Assembly: GCF_004369205.1 (NCBI RefSeq) | Contig: NZ_QFGA01000001.1 | Coordinates: forward strand, 1,984,001-2,048,000 | DNA: 64,000 bases | Source of the DNA: Pelotomaculum schinkii | Lineage (GTDB): Bacteria > Bacillota > Desulfotomaculia > Desulfotomaculales > Pelotomaculaceae | Direction: 5' to 3' | Shown here: positions 30,523-40,500 of the stretch, in pieces | Position numbering within the stretch: the stretch's first letter is position 1 | Layout of the letters: every line of letters starts with the position of its first letter | The notes under the pieces: model-generated | Told to the model about the DNA's origin: nothing | The model's database searches: none | Seen by the model: the letters and a program-made list of their open reading frames with translations, nothing else | Program-made: the position numbers and the translations under genes

Positions 30523-31292
30523 CGCGTTGTCAAATTCCTCTCATAAATTAAGAGCAAGCCGGTCAGGGTCAGGAAAGCATCTACTTTTTCAATGGTTGCG
30601 CTGGACTCGGCAATGAGTGGAGCCAACCCCCCGGTAGCAATAACCATACTATTTTCACCAAGTTCCTTTTTCATCCGTCTGGTAATCTCGTCGACCTGGC
30701 CGACAAAACCGTAATATATGCCGGCCTGCATGCTGCTGACGGTGTTTCTGCCAATTAAAGCCGACGGCTTTGCTATTTCTACCCGGGGTAGTTTGGCGGC
30801 TCTGGCAAAGAGGGCTTCCGTTGAAATGCCGATACCTGGCGCTATAGCTCCACCCAGGTATTCCCCCCTGGCGTTAATGGCGCAGAAGGTCGTGGCCGTC
30901 CCGAAGTCGACGATAATCAAAGGGCATCCGTATTTTTCAATCCCCGCCACGGCATTGACAATGCGGTCGGCGCCCACTTCCCTGGGGTTTTCGTATTTCA
31001 CCGGAAGGCCGGTCTTAATGCCCGGCCCTACCACCAGGGGGCTTATGTTGAAAAATTTCCGGCACATTTTTTCCAGGGTATAGGTCAGAGGAGGCACCAC
31101 GGTGGAAATAACCATGGCGTGGATCGATTTCATTTCCAGCCCTGCGATGTCAAACAGCTCTTTGAGCATAACCCCGTACTCGTCCGAGGTGCGATGGCGG
31201 TTAGTGGACAGCCGCCAGTTTGCTACGAGTTCACGATCCTTATAGACACCCAAAACAATATTGGTATTACCCACATCAAAAACCAGGACCAT
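30519..31292 (-). CDS. coaX: Type III pantothenate kinase
   Basis: First step of coenzyme A synthesis from pantothenate. 257 residues with ASKHA-fold motifs: phosphate-1 loop [14 protein letters not shown] (4-17), phosphate-2 site DFGTATTF near 128, and the pantothenate-site sequence [16 protein letters not shown] near 102-117. Shares a function theme with the pan genes at 56-58 kb. Confidence 0.96.
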   Translation of the reverse strand: MVLVFDVGNTNIVLGVYKDRELVANWRLSTNRHRTSDEYGVMLKELFDIAGLEMKSIHAMVISTVVPPLTYTLEKMCRKFFNISPLVVGPGIKTGLPVKYENPREVGADRIVNAVAGIEKYGCPLIIVDFGTATTFCAINARGEYLGGAIAPGIGISTEALFARAAKLPRVEIAKPSALIGRNTVSSMQAGIYYGFVGQVDEITRRMKKELGENSMVIATGGLAPLIAESSATIEKVDAFLTLTGLLLIYERNLTTR

Positions 31293-31372
31293 ACCTGTCC
31301 CCCTCCCCGGTACATCTTAACCAATTTTAGCAGAGAGCCCGGCTGCGGCGCAAGAAGCTCCAGGCGCAAATA

Positions 31373-31828
31373 TCAAATATAATACATATCCGCCTCTTTA
31401 GAACGGCGTATGCGCTCCGCATCGTCGCACAAATCAGCCAGGTTGATCTGAGTAAGCACGTCTCTCAAAGAGTCCCGCACCCTTTGCCACAAAACACGTG
31501 TTACGCAGGTATTCGACCAGTCGCATAATACCTGCTCATCCTCGTTAACGCATTCGGTTAGGTCCAGCGGCCCCTCTACGAGCCGGATGATGTCCCAAGC
31601 CGTTATCTTGTCAGGTCCTTGACTCAGCAGGTAACCGCCCTGAGCGCCGCGGACGCTGCGCACCAGTCCGCCTTTCCTCAGGGAAGTCATCAACTGCTCC
31701 AGGTATCCTTCCGATATACCCTGATTTTCGGCCACCTTAATGAGCGGAACCGGCTCTCCCCTCTCGTAATGCCGGGCAAATTCCACCATGGCCCTCAGGC
31801 CGTAACGGGCCCGGGTTGAAAATCTCAT
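31373..31828 (-). CDS. Rrf2-family transcription regulator, probable Fe-S/cysteine regulator (IscR/CymR like)
   Basis: The ATG at 31828 (MRFSTRARYGLRAMVEFARH) follows GGAGGGG by six bases and gives 151 residues. The winged HTH contains GISEGYLEQLMTSLRKGGLVRSVRGAQGGYLLS, key residues Y39-L40-E41. Three cysteines (C-x8-C-x5-C near 91-107) are spaced as in [2Fe-2S]-binding Rrf2 proteins. It lies upstream of a cysteine desulfurase on the same strand, the usual isc-type arrangement, although a 330-bp gap with heptads separates the two start regions. Confidence 0.9.
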   Translation of the reverse strand: MRFSTRARYGLRAMVEFARHYERGEPVPLIKVAENQGISEGYLEQLMTSLRKGGLVRSVRGAQGGYLLSQGPDKITAWDIIRLVEGPLDLTECVNEDEQVLCDWSNTCVTRVLWQRVRDSLRDVLTQINLADLCDDAERIRRSKEADMYYI

Positions 31829-31915
31829 GTCGCACCCCTCCGTCATCATTCCCGACCTTGCTGTATATCAATTTAAAATGTTTCATCTTTGTTCGGATTT
31901 AGTAGTAATTTGCAG

Positions 31916-31950
31916 GTACAGGCGTAAGGCGTAAGTCGTAAGGCGTAAAA
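31916..31950. repeat. Heptad array (GGCGTAA units)
   Basis: Four consecutive 7-bp units, GGCGTAA, GGCGTAA, GTCGTAA, GGCGTAA, in the 210-bp gap between nifS/iscS and the Rrf2 gene. Confidence 0.7.
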
Positions 31951-32038
31951 TATATTTAATATATAGCTTGTCGTGAGGCCTTTACAACGGCCTGCGGCAG
32001 CTATTGCTCCCGCCGGCGCCGCTTCATGCAAGTAATGC

Positions 32039-33196
32039 CTAAAAAGGTGAAGCGGAACGCAACTCTTCTATGACCGGGCCAATGGTCGCCAGAAAATATT
32101 CAACGTCCTCCTCCGTATTATCCCGTCCCAGTGTCAAACGCAGGGAACCATATGCCAGATGGGGCGGAATACCCATGGCCAGCAGCACATGTGACGGCTC
32201 CAGGGAACCCGAAGTGCACGCCGACCCGCTGGAGGCCGCGATCCCTTTCAGGTCCAGGTTGTGCAGCATGGACTCGGCCTCAATATGTTCAAAACAAAAG
32301 CTGGCATGGTTGGGCAGTCGCAGCACAGGGTGTCCGGTAAGTTGAACTTCCTCAACACTACCGGTTACACCGCTGATCAACCTGTCCCGTAGGGCTTTTA
32401 GACGGTTGCCTTCTATTGCCTGGTCCGCTGCGGCCAGTTCAACCGCCTTGCCCAGGCCGATGATGCCGGGGATGTTTTCGGTGCCGGCCCGCCGCAGCCG
32501 CTCCTGCGCTCCGCCGTGCAGCAGCGTTTGCTTCCAGCGGGTCCCCTTGCGGATATACAGCGCTCCAATGCCCTTGGGGCCGTATATCTTGTGAGCGGAT
32601 ATGGTCAGCAGGTCGCAGTTCAGGTCGTTGACATCGACCGGTATTTTACCGAAGCTCTGCACGGCGTCAATGTGAAAGAGAACACCCCGCTCCCTGGCAA
32701 TTTTACCGATTTCAGCCGCAGGCATAATGGAGCCTACTTCGTTGTTGGCGTGCATGATAGTAATCAGGGTGGTCTTGTCGGTAATGGCGTCCTTTACTGC
32801 TTCCACACTGACCATACCGTAGCGGTCAACGGGCAGAATCGTTGTCTCAAAGCCCTGCTTGCCCAGCGCCTTTACGGTGTTGAGCACGGCGTGATGTTCA
32901 ACGGCGCTGGTAATAATATGGTTGCCTTTTTTGAAGTTGGTAGCAGCTGCCCCGTGTATGGCCAGGTTGTCGGCTTCGGTCCCCCCGCTGGTAAAGACGA
33001 TTTCCTCACGGTCGGCGCCGAGGGCATGCGCTACCTTTTCCCTGGCCTCTTCAACCGCTTTTTTGGCGGCGTAGCCGAAAAAATGGTGGCTGGATGGATT
33101 GCCGAAGTTGTCACCAGTTAAGAAGCGGTATATCTCATCGGCGACACGCCGGTCAACAGGTGTGGTACCGCTGTGGTCAAGATAGATCCTGGGCAA
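32039..33196 (-). CDS. Cysteine desulfurase (NifS/IscS type)
   Basis: PLP enzyme that supplies sulfur for Fe-S clusters and thio-modifications. 385 residues. The N-terminus MPRIYLDHSGTTPVDRRV, the PLP-lysine motif TISAHKIYGPKGIGALY (about 199-215) and the active-site loop SSGSACTSGSLEPSHVL near 325 are all intact. No scaffold gene (iscU/nifU) follows; the next DNA leftwards is the Rrf2 regulator. Confidence 0.95.
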   Translation of the reverse strand: MPRIYLDHSGTTPVDRRVADEIYRFLTGDNFGNPSSHHFFGYAAKKAVEEAREKVAHALGADREEIVFTSGGTEADNLAIHGAAATNFKKGNHIITSAVEHHAVLNTVKALGKQGFETTILPVDRYGMVSVEAVKDAITDKTTLITIMHANNEVGSIMPAAEIGKIARERGVLFHIDAVQSFGKIPVDVNDLNCDLLTISAHKIYGPKGIGALYIRKGTRWKQTLLHGGAQERLRRAGTENIPGIIGLGKAVELAAADQAIEGNRLKALRDRLISGVTGSVEEVQLTGHPVLRLPNHASFCFEHIEAESMLHNLDLKGIAASSGSACTSGSLEPSHVLLAMGIPPHLAYGSLRLTLGRDNTEEDVEYFLATIGPVIEELRSASPF

Positions 33197-33298
33197 TGGA
33201 CGACCCCCTCCGATACTAAGACTAAAGTCTTTAAGGCAGAATTAGCCCAATAATATCAGATTTTTTATATTTCAATCACCTGAAACCGTATCACATTA

Positions 33299-33590
33299 CT
33301 AGGGTATTGTCAACCAAGGAGGTAAAAAAAGCGCTTCCGCGCTGGCCTCGATCATTTCTCTGCCGGTAACCTGCGAAAAGTCTACCTGGTATCCCGCGTT
33401 TTCGGCAAGGTACTGCATAAAAAGCCGTTGTACCCGCCCGTTGCCTTCCCGAAACGGGTGGATCACATTGATCTCACTGAGATAAAAGGATAAGCGGAAG
33501 GGCATCTCATTTTCCGGAGTGCCGCTTAGATACATCTCCTTTTTCAGCCTTCCAAACAGCTCGTTTGCATTGGATTCTATGTAAGACGCT
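33299..33590 (-). pseudogene. Fic-domain protein, 3' fragment
   Basis: The reading frame YIESNANELFGRLKKEMYLS... then SEINVIHPFREGNGRVQRL carries the complete Fic AMPylation motif HPFREGNGR. Only about 95 codons are present, and the upstream part of the Fic fold is missing. At about 33590 the homology switches to a RepA-like ATPase in another frame, so this is a deletion junction. Probably inactive. Confidence 0.8.
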
Positions 33591-33945
33591 TGAACACCGG
33601 ACGCACTTTATTAGCTCGGTGCATGTCTCCGTTATCGCCGATATATGCCTGTAATGGATCAAGCACAATCAGCTTTGCGCCGGTTTCCTGCACAGCCTGC
33701 TCCAGACGTTCATCGCACAGAGTGAGTTCCTTGTCCGATTCATCGATGACCATCACACGGGAACAGTCTGCGCCGGACGCTTCCAGCCTCGGCTTAATGG
33801 TATCTGCCAGACCGTCCTCTGCCGACTGGTATATTACTCTGATAGGTTTCGCTGCTGCTTTTTCCTCCGGCAGCGGCTTGCCTGTTGTCAGCAGAGCAAT
33901 CATCGCCAGAACAAAAGATGTCTTGCTTCGCCGGGATCGCTACAC
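33577..33945 (-). pseudogene. RepA-like AAA ATPase fragment with frameshift in Walker A
   Basis: Residues RVIYQSAEDGLADTIKPRLE, SGADCSRVMVIDE and LDPLQAYIGDNGDMHRANKV are typical of AAA_25 RepA-like helicases of plasmids and integrative elements. The upstream frame reads SDPGE then shifts: a one-base loss within GDPGEGKTS separates it from FVLAMIALLTTG. The 3' end stops at FKRLT where fic sequence begins. Both ends are truncated. Confidence 0.75.
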
Positions 33946-33991
33946 ATATTTCTATAAAACTGCTTAAATGTCGAATAAACATAAACGGAAT

Positions 33992-34043
33992 CTTTACAAA
34001 TGCGTAAAATATATTGTAAAGCGCATGCAAATTTTGGTATAAT
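33992..34043 (+). promoter_or_regulatory. Promoter of the restriction-modification island with palindromic operator
   Basis: -35 TTGTAA (34014-34019), 18-bp spacer, -10 TATAAT (34038-34043). The inverted repeat CTTTACAA (33992-33999) / TTGTAAAG (34014-34021) overlaps the -35. It precedes an XRE regulator gene, so autoregulation is likely. Confidence 0.65.
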
Positions 34044-34073
34044 AAGTTGAAACTTAGGAAATGGGTGGCGAAT

Positions 34074-34295
34074 ATGCGAGTAAGTTATAAAAAATTATGG
34101 AAGCTCCTTATTGATAGAGATATGAAAAAGAAGGATCTGCAATTGGCATCGGGATTAAGTTCAACCACCATTGCCAAACTCTCAAATCATGAGAATGTCA
34201 GCATGGAAGTCCTGATTAAAGTATGTGCCACTCTCGGCGTTGATTTCGGAGACATTATGGAATTAGTTCCGGACCTGCAGGACAACACAAAATAA
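34074..34295 (+). CDS. Small XRE-family (Cro/CI) helix-turn-helix regulator
   Basis: 73 residues from the ATG at 34074 (MRVSYKKLWKLLIDRDMKKK), preceded by GGGTGG seven bases upstream. The whole protein is one XRE HTH: KKDLQLASGLSSTTIAKLSNHENVSMEVLIKVCATLGVDFGDIMEL, with the recognition helix around STTIAKL. First gene of the plus-strand island; probably controls the downstream mod/res genes, as C proteins do in many R-M systems. Confidence 0.85.
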   Translation: MRVSYKKLWKLLIDRDMKKKDLQLASGLSSTTIAKLSNHENVSMEVLIKVCATLGVDFGDIMELVPDLQDNTK

Positions 34296-34325
34296 ATTAA
34301 CATATAGCCAATAAAGGAGCCTACT

Positions 34326-34619
34326 ATGGAAATTTTCGATAATATAACAAAAACTGTGAAGAATGATTTAGCGGTTACAATCGAAAAGGGCAGCCGCCTT
34401 TCAATTGCTGCCGCTTGTTTTTCCATATACGCATACCAGGTTTTGAAAAAACAATTTGACAATATTGACGAGCTTCGTTTCATATTCACATCGCCTGCCT
34501 TTGTCACTGAAAAAGCACCTAAAGAAAAACGCGAATTTTATATCCCCCGCCTCAACCGTGAGCGCAGCCTTTATGGAACAGAATTTGAAGTGAAGTGTTA
34601 TGAAATAATAGGGGGATGA
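34326..34619 (+). pseudogene. N-terminal remnant of a PLD/SNF2-type helicase
   Basis: 97 codons. EKGSRLSIAAACFSIYAYQV and REFYIPRLNRERSLYGTEFE are characteristic of the N-terminus of large phospholipase-D-like plus SNF2 helicases that sit next to type III-like methylases. After EVK the sequence jumps to CYEIIGG and stops, 6 bp before mod. A full protein would be about ten times longer, so an internal deletion has removed the helicase. Confidence 0.65.
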
Positions 34620-34625
34620 ATTATT

Positions 34626-36527
34626 ATGGATAAAATGCGTTTTGAATCGGCGAACCTGACCGCCGCGAATATTGATAAGATAGCGGAACTTTTTCCCGGT
34701 GTTGTCACTGAAGGAAAAGTAAATTTCGACCTGCTGCGCTCCCTGCTGGGCGATGAAGTATATGGCGATGAAGCATATGAGTTTACCTGGGTAGGCAAAA
34801 GGGCTGCCATTGCCGAGGCCGGCAGGCCTATTCGCAAGACGCTGCGCCCATGCCCGGAGGAAAGCAAAAACTGGGACACCACCGAAAACCTTTACATAGA
34901 GGGTGACAATCTTGATGTGCTCAAGCTCTTGCAGGAGAGCTATCTTGGCAAGGTGAAGATTATTTATATAGATCCGCCGTACAATACGGGCAATGATTTT
35001 GTTTACCGTGATAACTTCACGCGGGATAAAGACGAGTATGAAGAGGAAGCGGGCGTATATGACGAGGATGGTGACCGCCTGTTTCGCAATACTGAAAGCA
35101 ATGGGCGATTTCACTCCGACTGGTGCAGCATGATGTATCCGAGGCTGTTGCTTGCGAGGAATTTGCTGCGGAATGATGGGGTTATTTTTATCAGTATAGA
35201 TGATAATGAAATAGCACAGCTTCGAAAGATCTGCGATGAAGTATTCGGGGAATCAAATTTCGTCGCAGATTTGTGTGTTGTCAACAACCTAAAAGGCCGC
35301 AATGATAAAAAGTACATTGCCAGAGCAAACGAACGTATGCTGATGTATGTCAAATCCCAAGAGTTTGACGAATACGGATTATCTTTATCCGATAATGTAT
35401 TGGCCGAATACAATATGACTGATTCAAACGGAAAATATCGTTTGCTTGAATTGCGAAAACGTGGTGGTCCGGATACGCGTAGTGAGCGGCCTAATATGTA
35501 CTATCCTTTTTACGTCAATCCTGATACGGGTGAGGTTTCACTCGAACAAACAGGTTCTTTTTCGGTTGAAGCCCTCCCTGTTAAATCAAACGGTGTTGAT
35601 GGCCGGTGGCGTTGGGGAAAAGAAACAGCACAAAAGAACATTGGATTTCTTTATGGCAGACAGGTGGGCAATAAATATAACATCTACGAAAAAGACTACT
35701 ATGAGAGTGACGAAGGAGCGCGGCGAATTCGTCCCAAATCTGTTCTTGCAGGAGCAGGCTATTCTACTGATGTCGCTACAAAAGAATACCGTGCAATTAT
35801 GCAAGGGATTGATTTCAGTAATCCTAAACCAGTTTTACTTTTGCGTGATTTAATTGAGTACGCTGTTGCGCCAGAAGAAAGTTCAATTATTCTCGACTTC
35901 TTCTCCGGCTCCGCTACCACCGCCCACGCTGTCATGCAACTCAACGCCGAGGACGGCGGCAAGCGCAAATTCATCATGGTGCAGTTGCCTGAACCCTGCC
36001 CCGAAGGCAGCGAGGCTGCCAAGGCCGGCTATAAAAACATCTGCGAAATCGGCAAAGAGCGAATCCGGCGTGCCGGAGAGAAAATAAAAGATGAAGCCGG
36101 GCTGACAGCTCAAAACCTTGACATCGGCTTCCGCGTGCTCAAATTGGACGATACGAATATGAAAGATGTGTACTATGCGGCAAGCGAATATACCCAGGAC
36201 TTGCTTTCAATGATGGAAGACAACATCAAAGACGACCGCACCGATATGGACCTGCTCTATGCCTGCCTTTTGGATTGGGGATTGCCCCTCTCCATGCCTC
36301 ACACGCAGGAGAAAATAGGCGGCTTCACCGTGCATACCTACAATGACGGCGACCTCATCGCCTGCTTTGATAAGCAAATCAGCGACGCAGTAGTCAAGGA
36401 AATCGCCAGGCGCCAGCCTCTTCGTGCAGTGTTCCGCGACAGCAGTTTTGCCGGCTCGCCCGAAAAAATCAATGTGGAGGAGATTTTTAAATTATTGGCT
36501 CCGAACACAAGTGTGAGGGTGATCTGA
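34626..36527 (+). CDS. mod: Type III-like DNA (adenine) methyltransferase, Mod
   Basis: 633 residues. Beta-class motif order: catalytic motif IV DPPYNTG at 116-122, target-recognition region about 215-400, then AdoMet-binding motif I DFFSGSATTAHAV near 421-433. The C-terminal ~150 residues include a helical dimer/Res-contact segment (YAASEYTQDLLSMMEDNIKD). It methylates adenine within a short asymmetric site; the target cannot be read from sequence. The gene is followed 1 bp later by rhuM, then res, in one operon. Confidence 0.93.
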   Translation: MDKMRFESANLTAANIDKIAELFPGVVTEGKVNFDLLRSLLGDEVYGDEAYEFTWVGKRAAIAEAGRPIRKTLRPCPEESKNWDTTENLYIEGDNLDVLKLLQESYLGKVKIIYIDPPYNTGNDFVYRDNFTRDKDEYEEEAGVYDEDGDRLFRNTESNGRFHSDWCSMMYPRLLLARNLLRNDGVIFISIDDNEIAQLRKICDEVFGESNFVADLCVVNNLKGRNDKKYIARANERMLMYVKSQEFDEYGLSLSDNVLAEYNMTDSNGKYRLLELRKRGGPDTRSERPNMYYPFYVNPDTGEVSLEQTGSFSVEALPVKSNGVDGRWRWGKETAQKNIGFLYGRQVGNKYNIYEKDYYESDEGARRIRPKSVLAGAGYSTDVATKEYRAIMQGIDFSNPKPVLLLRDLIEYAVAPEESSIILDFFSGSATTAHAVMQLNAEDGGKRKFIMVQLPEPCPEGSEAAKAGYKNICEIGKERIRRAGEKIKDEAGLTAQNLDIGFRVLKLDDTNMKDVYYAASEYTQDLLSMMEDNIKDDRTDMDLLYACLLDWGLPLSMPHTQEKIGGFTVHTYNDGDLIACFDKQISDAVVKEIARRQPLRAVFRDSSFAGSPEKINVEEIFKLLAPNTSVRVI

Positions 36528-36528
36528 T

Positions 36529-37548
36529 ATGAAGCGGGAAGATAAAATCATTTTGTATACGACGGAAAGCGGCAACGTGACCGTTTCGGTGCGCTTTGAA
36601 GACGAAAACTTTTGGATGACGCAAAAAGCCATTGCGGAGCTGTTTGAAACAACGACAGCGAATATCAACATCCATATTAAAAACATTCTGGATGATGAAG
36701 AATTGGATGCGGATTCAACTATTAAGGATTTTTTAATAGTTCAAACCGAAGGCAAACGTGAGGTCAGCCGTAAAGTGCAGTTTTACAGCCTGGACATGAT
36801 TATCGCGGTTGGTTACCGCGTCAACTCAAAAAAAGCGACGCGCTTCCGCCAATGGGCGACCAAAACGCTGCACGAATATATTCAAAAAGGCTTTGTCCTG
36901 AATGACGAATTGCTGAAGAACAGCAAGCCTTTCGGCAAGGATTACTTTGACGAGCTGCTGGAGCGCATCCGCGAGATACGCGCCAGCGAAAGGAGAGCCT
37001 ACCAGAAGATTGCCGATGTGTTCGAGCAATGCAGCTACGACTATGACAAAAACAGCAGCTTGACAAGGGAGTTTTATTCCTTTGTGCAGAACAAGCTCCA
37101 TTATGCCATAACCGGAAAGACCGCTGCCGAGCTGATTGCCGAGCGGGTCAGCCTTGAACATCCGACAATGGGGCTGACCACATGGAAAGCGGCTCCGGAC
37201 GGCAAGATTCTCAAACGGGATGTGGTTATTGCAAAGAACTACCTCAACGAAAAGGAGCTTTCACGACTGAACCGTATTGTAAACATGTTTATCGACTATG
37301 CCGAATTAATGGCAGAGGATGAAGTGCCGATGAGCATGGCGGACTGGCTGCGTGAAACGGATAACTTTCTTAAGAACAACCGCCGGAAAGTCCTTGAAGG
37401 CAAAGGTACGATTTCCCATGAGGATGCTGTAAAAAAAGCGGAAGATATCTACGAGCAGTTCCGCGTTCGACAGGACAGGGACTATATTTCGCAATTTGAT
37501 AGAGAGATGGCAAAATACTTAAAGGGCGAAGGAGGCAAGGACAAATGA
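36529..37548 (+). CDS. rhuM: RhuM-family protein embedded in the R-M operon
   Basis: 339 residues. The N-terminal DNA-binding-like half contains VRFEDENFWMTQKAIAELFE, SRKVQFYSLDMIIAVGYRVN and KATRFRQWATKTLHEYIQKG, the signature of RhuM ('virulence protein') family members. The C-terminal half is helical (AELIAERVSLEHPTMGLTTW). RhuM genes are often carried inside mod-res operons; the function is not established. It overlaps res by 4 bp (ATGA). Confidence 0.9.
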   Translation: MKREDKIILYTTESGNVTVSVRFEDENFWMTQKAIAELFETTTANINIHIKNILDDEELDADSTIKDFLIVQTEGKREVSRKVQFYSLDMIIAVGYRVNSKKATRFRQWATKTLHEYIQKGFVLNDELLKNSKPFGKDYFDELLERIREIRASERRAYQKIADVFEQCSYDYDKNSSLTREFYSFVQNKLHYAITGKTAAELIAERVSLEHPTMGLTTWKAAPDGKILKRDVVIAKNYLNEKELSRLNRIVNMFIDYAELMAEDEVPMSMADWLRETDNFLKNNRRKVLEGKGTISHEDAVKKAEDIYEQFRVRQDRDYISQFDREMAKYLKGEGGKDK

Positions 37549-40500
37549 AGCTGAAATTCAAGCATCAAAAATTCCAGGCAGATGCGGCAAAGGCTGTATG
37601 TGATGTGTTTGCCGGACAGCCGTACCTCACGCCCAGCTATATGATGGACAGGGGTTATGTAAAAAATGATCAGATATCTTTCGATGAAGCGGAACGCTTT
37701 ACCGGTTTCGGCAACTCCAGGCTCGTGCCGGAATTGAACGACGGGGTTATCCTCGAAAACATCAACAGAATCCAGCGCAGCAACCAGATTGAGCCTTCCA
37801 GGCAATTGGAGGGCCGGTATAACCTGACCGTGGAAATGGAAACCGGCGTGGGCAAGACCTATACATATATTAAAACCATGTACGAGCTGAACAAGCGATA
37901 CGGCTGGAGCAAGTTCATTGTCGTTGTTCCCAGCGTCGCCATACGCGAGGGCGTATATAAATCTTTTCAGATTACAGAGGAACATTTTGCGGAGGAATAC
38001 GGAAAGAAAATCCGGTATTTTATATACAATTCCGCACAGCTGACGGAGATAGACCGCTTCGCTTCAGACAGCGCCATCAATGTCATGATTATCAATTCGC
38101 AGGCATTTAACGCCCGCGGCAAAGATGCCCGCCGTATTTACATGAAGCTGGACGAGTTCAGAAGCCGCAAGCCCATTGATATCCTTGCAAAAACCAATCC
38201 TATACTGATTATCGACGAGCCTCAGTCGGTGGAAGGCGCTGCCACAAAGGAGCGCCTGAAAGAATTCAATCCGCTGTTTACGCTGCGCTATTCCGCAACA
38301 CACAAGAAGGACAGCGTTTATAATATGATTTACCGCCTGGACGCAATGGAAGCCTACAACAAAAAGCTGGTCAAAAAGATTGCCGTTAAGGGCATTTCTG
38401 TTACGGGCAGCACGGCAACCGAAGGATATGTATATCTGGAAAGCATCAACCTCTCCAAGGGCAACCCTACTGCTACCATTGAGTTTGATGTAAAAGGTTC
38501 AAGCGGTGTCCGCAAGACCCGGCGTACCGTCGGCGAGGGGTACAACCTGTTTCCCAATTCCGGTGAGCTTGCAGAATACAAAAACGGTTATACCGTGCTG
38601 CGGATTGACGGAAGAGACAGCTCCATCGAGTTCACAAACGGCATCAAGCTCTTTGCCGGTGATGTTATCGGGGCGGTCAGCGAGGAGCAGCTCAGGCGCA
38701 TCCAAATCCGCGAGACCGTCCTCTCTCACATCGAACGGGAACGGCAGTTGTTCTATAAAGGCATCAAGGTATTGTCGCTTTTCTTCATTGATGAAGTTGC
38801 AAAGTACAAGCAGTACGACGCTTCAGGGCAAGCCTTTAATGGTCTCTATGCCGATATGTTCGAGGAAGAATACAAGCAAGTTATCGGCAATCTTCAGCTT
38901 GCAATCGGTGATGGCGATGCGTATTTTAAATATCTTGACGGTATAACCGCTGAGGAAACCCATGCGGGATATTTTTCCATAGACAAAAAGAGCCAGCGTA
39001 TGGTTGACAGCAAGCTGGGCGACAGGCGGGAGCGCACCTCCGACGATGCGGACGCTTATGACCTGATTATGAAAAATAAAGAGCGATTGCTGGACCTCCG
39101 GGAGCCGGTGAGGTTTATTTTCTCGCACTCTGCTCTCCGCGAGGGATGGGACAATCCGAATGTGTTTCAGATATGCACCCTCAAGCAGAGCGGCAGCGAT
39201 GTCCGCAAGCGCCAGGAAGTCGGGCGGGGCTTACGTCTCTCCGTAAATCAAAACGGAGAACGTATGGATACGAACCTGCTGGGCGAGGATGTCCATAACG
39301 TGAATGTCCTTACCGTTATCGCCAACGAAAGCTATGACAGCTTCGCCAAAGGCCTTCAAACTGAGCTTGCCGAGGCTGTAGCTGACAGGCCGCGAATGGT
39401 AACGGCAGATCTCTTTAAGAACAAAGTAATAAAAGATGCCGGCGGCGCTGAACAGGTTGTTGATATCGACCTTGCCCAGAGTATTTACGAGGGACTTATC
39501 ACCAGCGGATATGTAAAGAAAGGTATCCTTACAGATAAATATTATGAGGATAAGAAAAACGGCAGTCTTGAAATCGCCCAAGAAGCCGCCGATTGCAAAG
39601 AGTCCGTAATAGCGATTCTCGATTCTATTTACGACAGCCGGTCCATGCAGCCTGAGAACGCACGGGAAAACAATGTTGAGTTGAAGCTTGACAAATCCAA
39701 GTTGGGCTTGCCGGAATTCCAGAAGTTATGGGCTAATATAAACGCCAAGTCTGTATATGTGGTGGAGTTCGACCAGGATGAATTGATTCAGAAAGCAATA
39801 TCGGCGCTGAACCGGGAACTGCGTGTATCTAAAATATTTTTCAAGGTAGAAACCGGGTCGATGACCGATATTCAATCACGGGAACAACTGCAACAGGGGT
39901 CAGCCTTTGTGAAGGAGAAAAACGAGGTTTACAAAGCTGAAATTTCCGCAAGCAGCGCGGTAAAATATGACCTCACAGGTAAAGTAGTAACCGAAACAGG
40001 GCTTACCAGAAAAGCTGTTGTAAGCATCCTGCGTGGAATAGAAAAGGCTGTCTTTGGCCAGTTTGCGAATAATCCGGAGGAATTCATCATCAAGGCGGCG
40101 CAGATCATTAACGAGCAAAAAGCAACGACCATCATTCAGCACATCACTTATAATAAGCTGGATGCTGTTTATGACACCACCATTTTTACCGAGCCAGCAT
40201 TAAAGGGACAGCTTGGCGTGAACGCAATGGCCGCGAAGAAGCATCTATATGACCATATCCTTTATGATTCCTCAAATGAGAGAACCTTTGCGGAGAGCGT
40301 TGATACCAGCAATGAAGTGGCGGTCTATGTAAAGCTGCCGAAAGGCTTTTTTATTAGCACACCTGTAGGAAAATATAACCCCGACTGGGCGATAGCTTTT
40401 CACGAGGGCAAAGTGAAGCATATCTACTTTGTTGCCGAGACAAAAGGCTCCATGTCCACAATGCAGCTTCGCGAGGTTGAAAAAGCGAAAATTCACTGTG

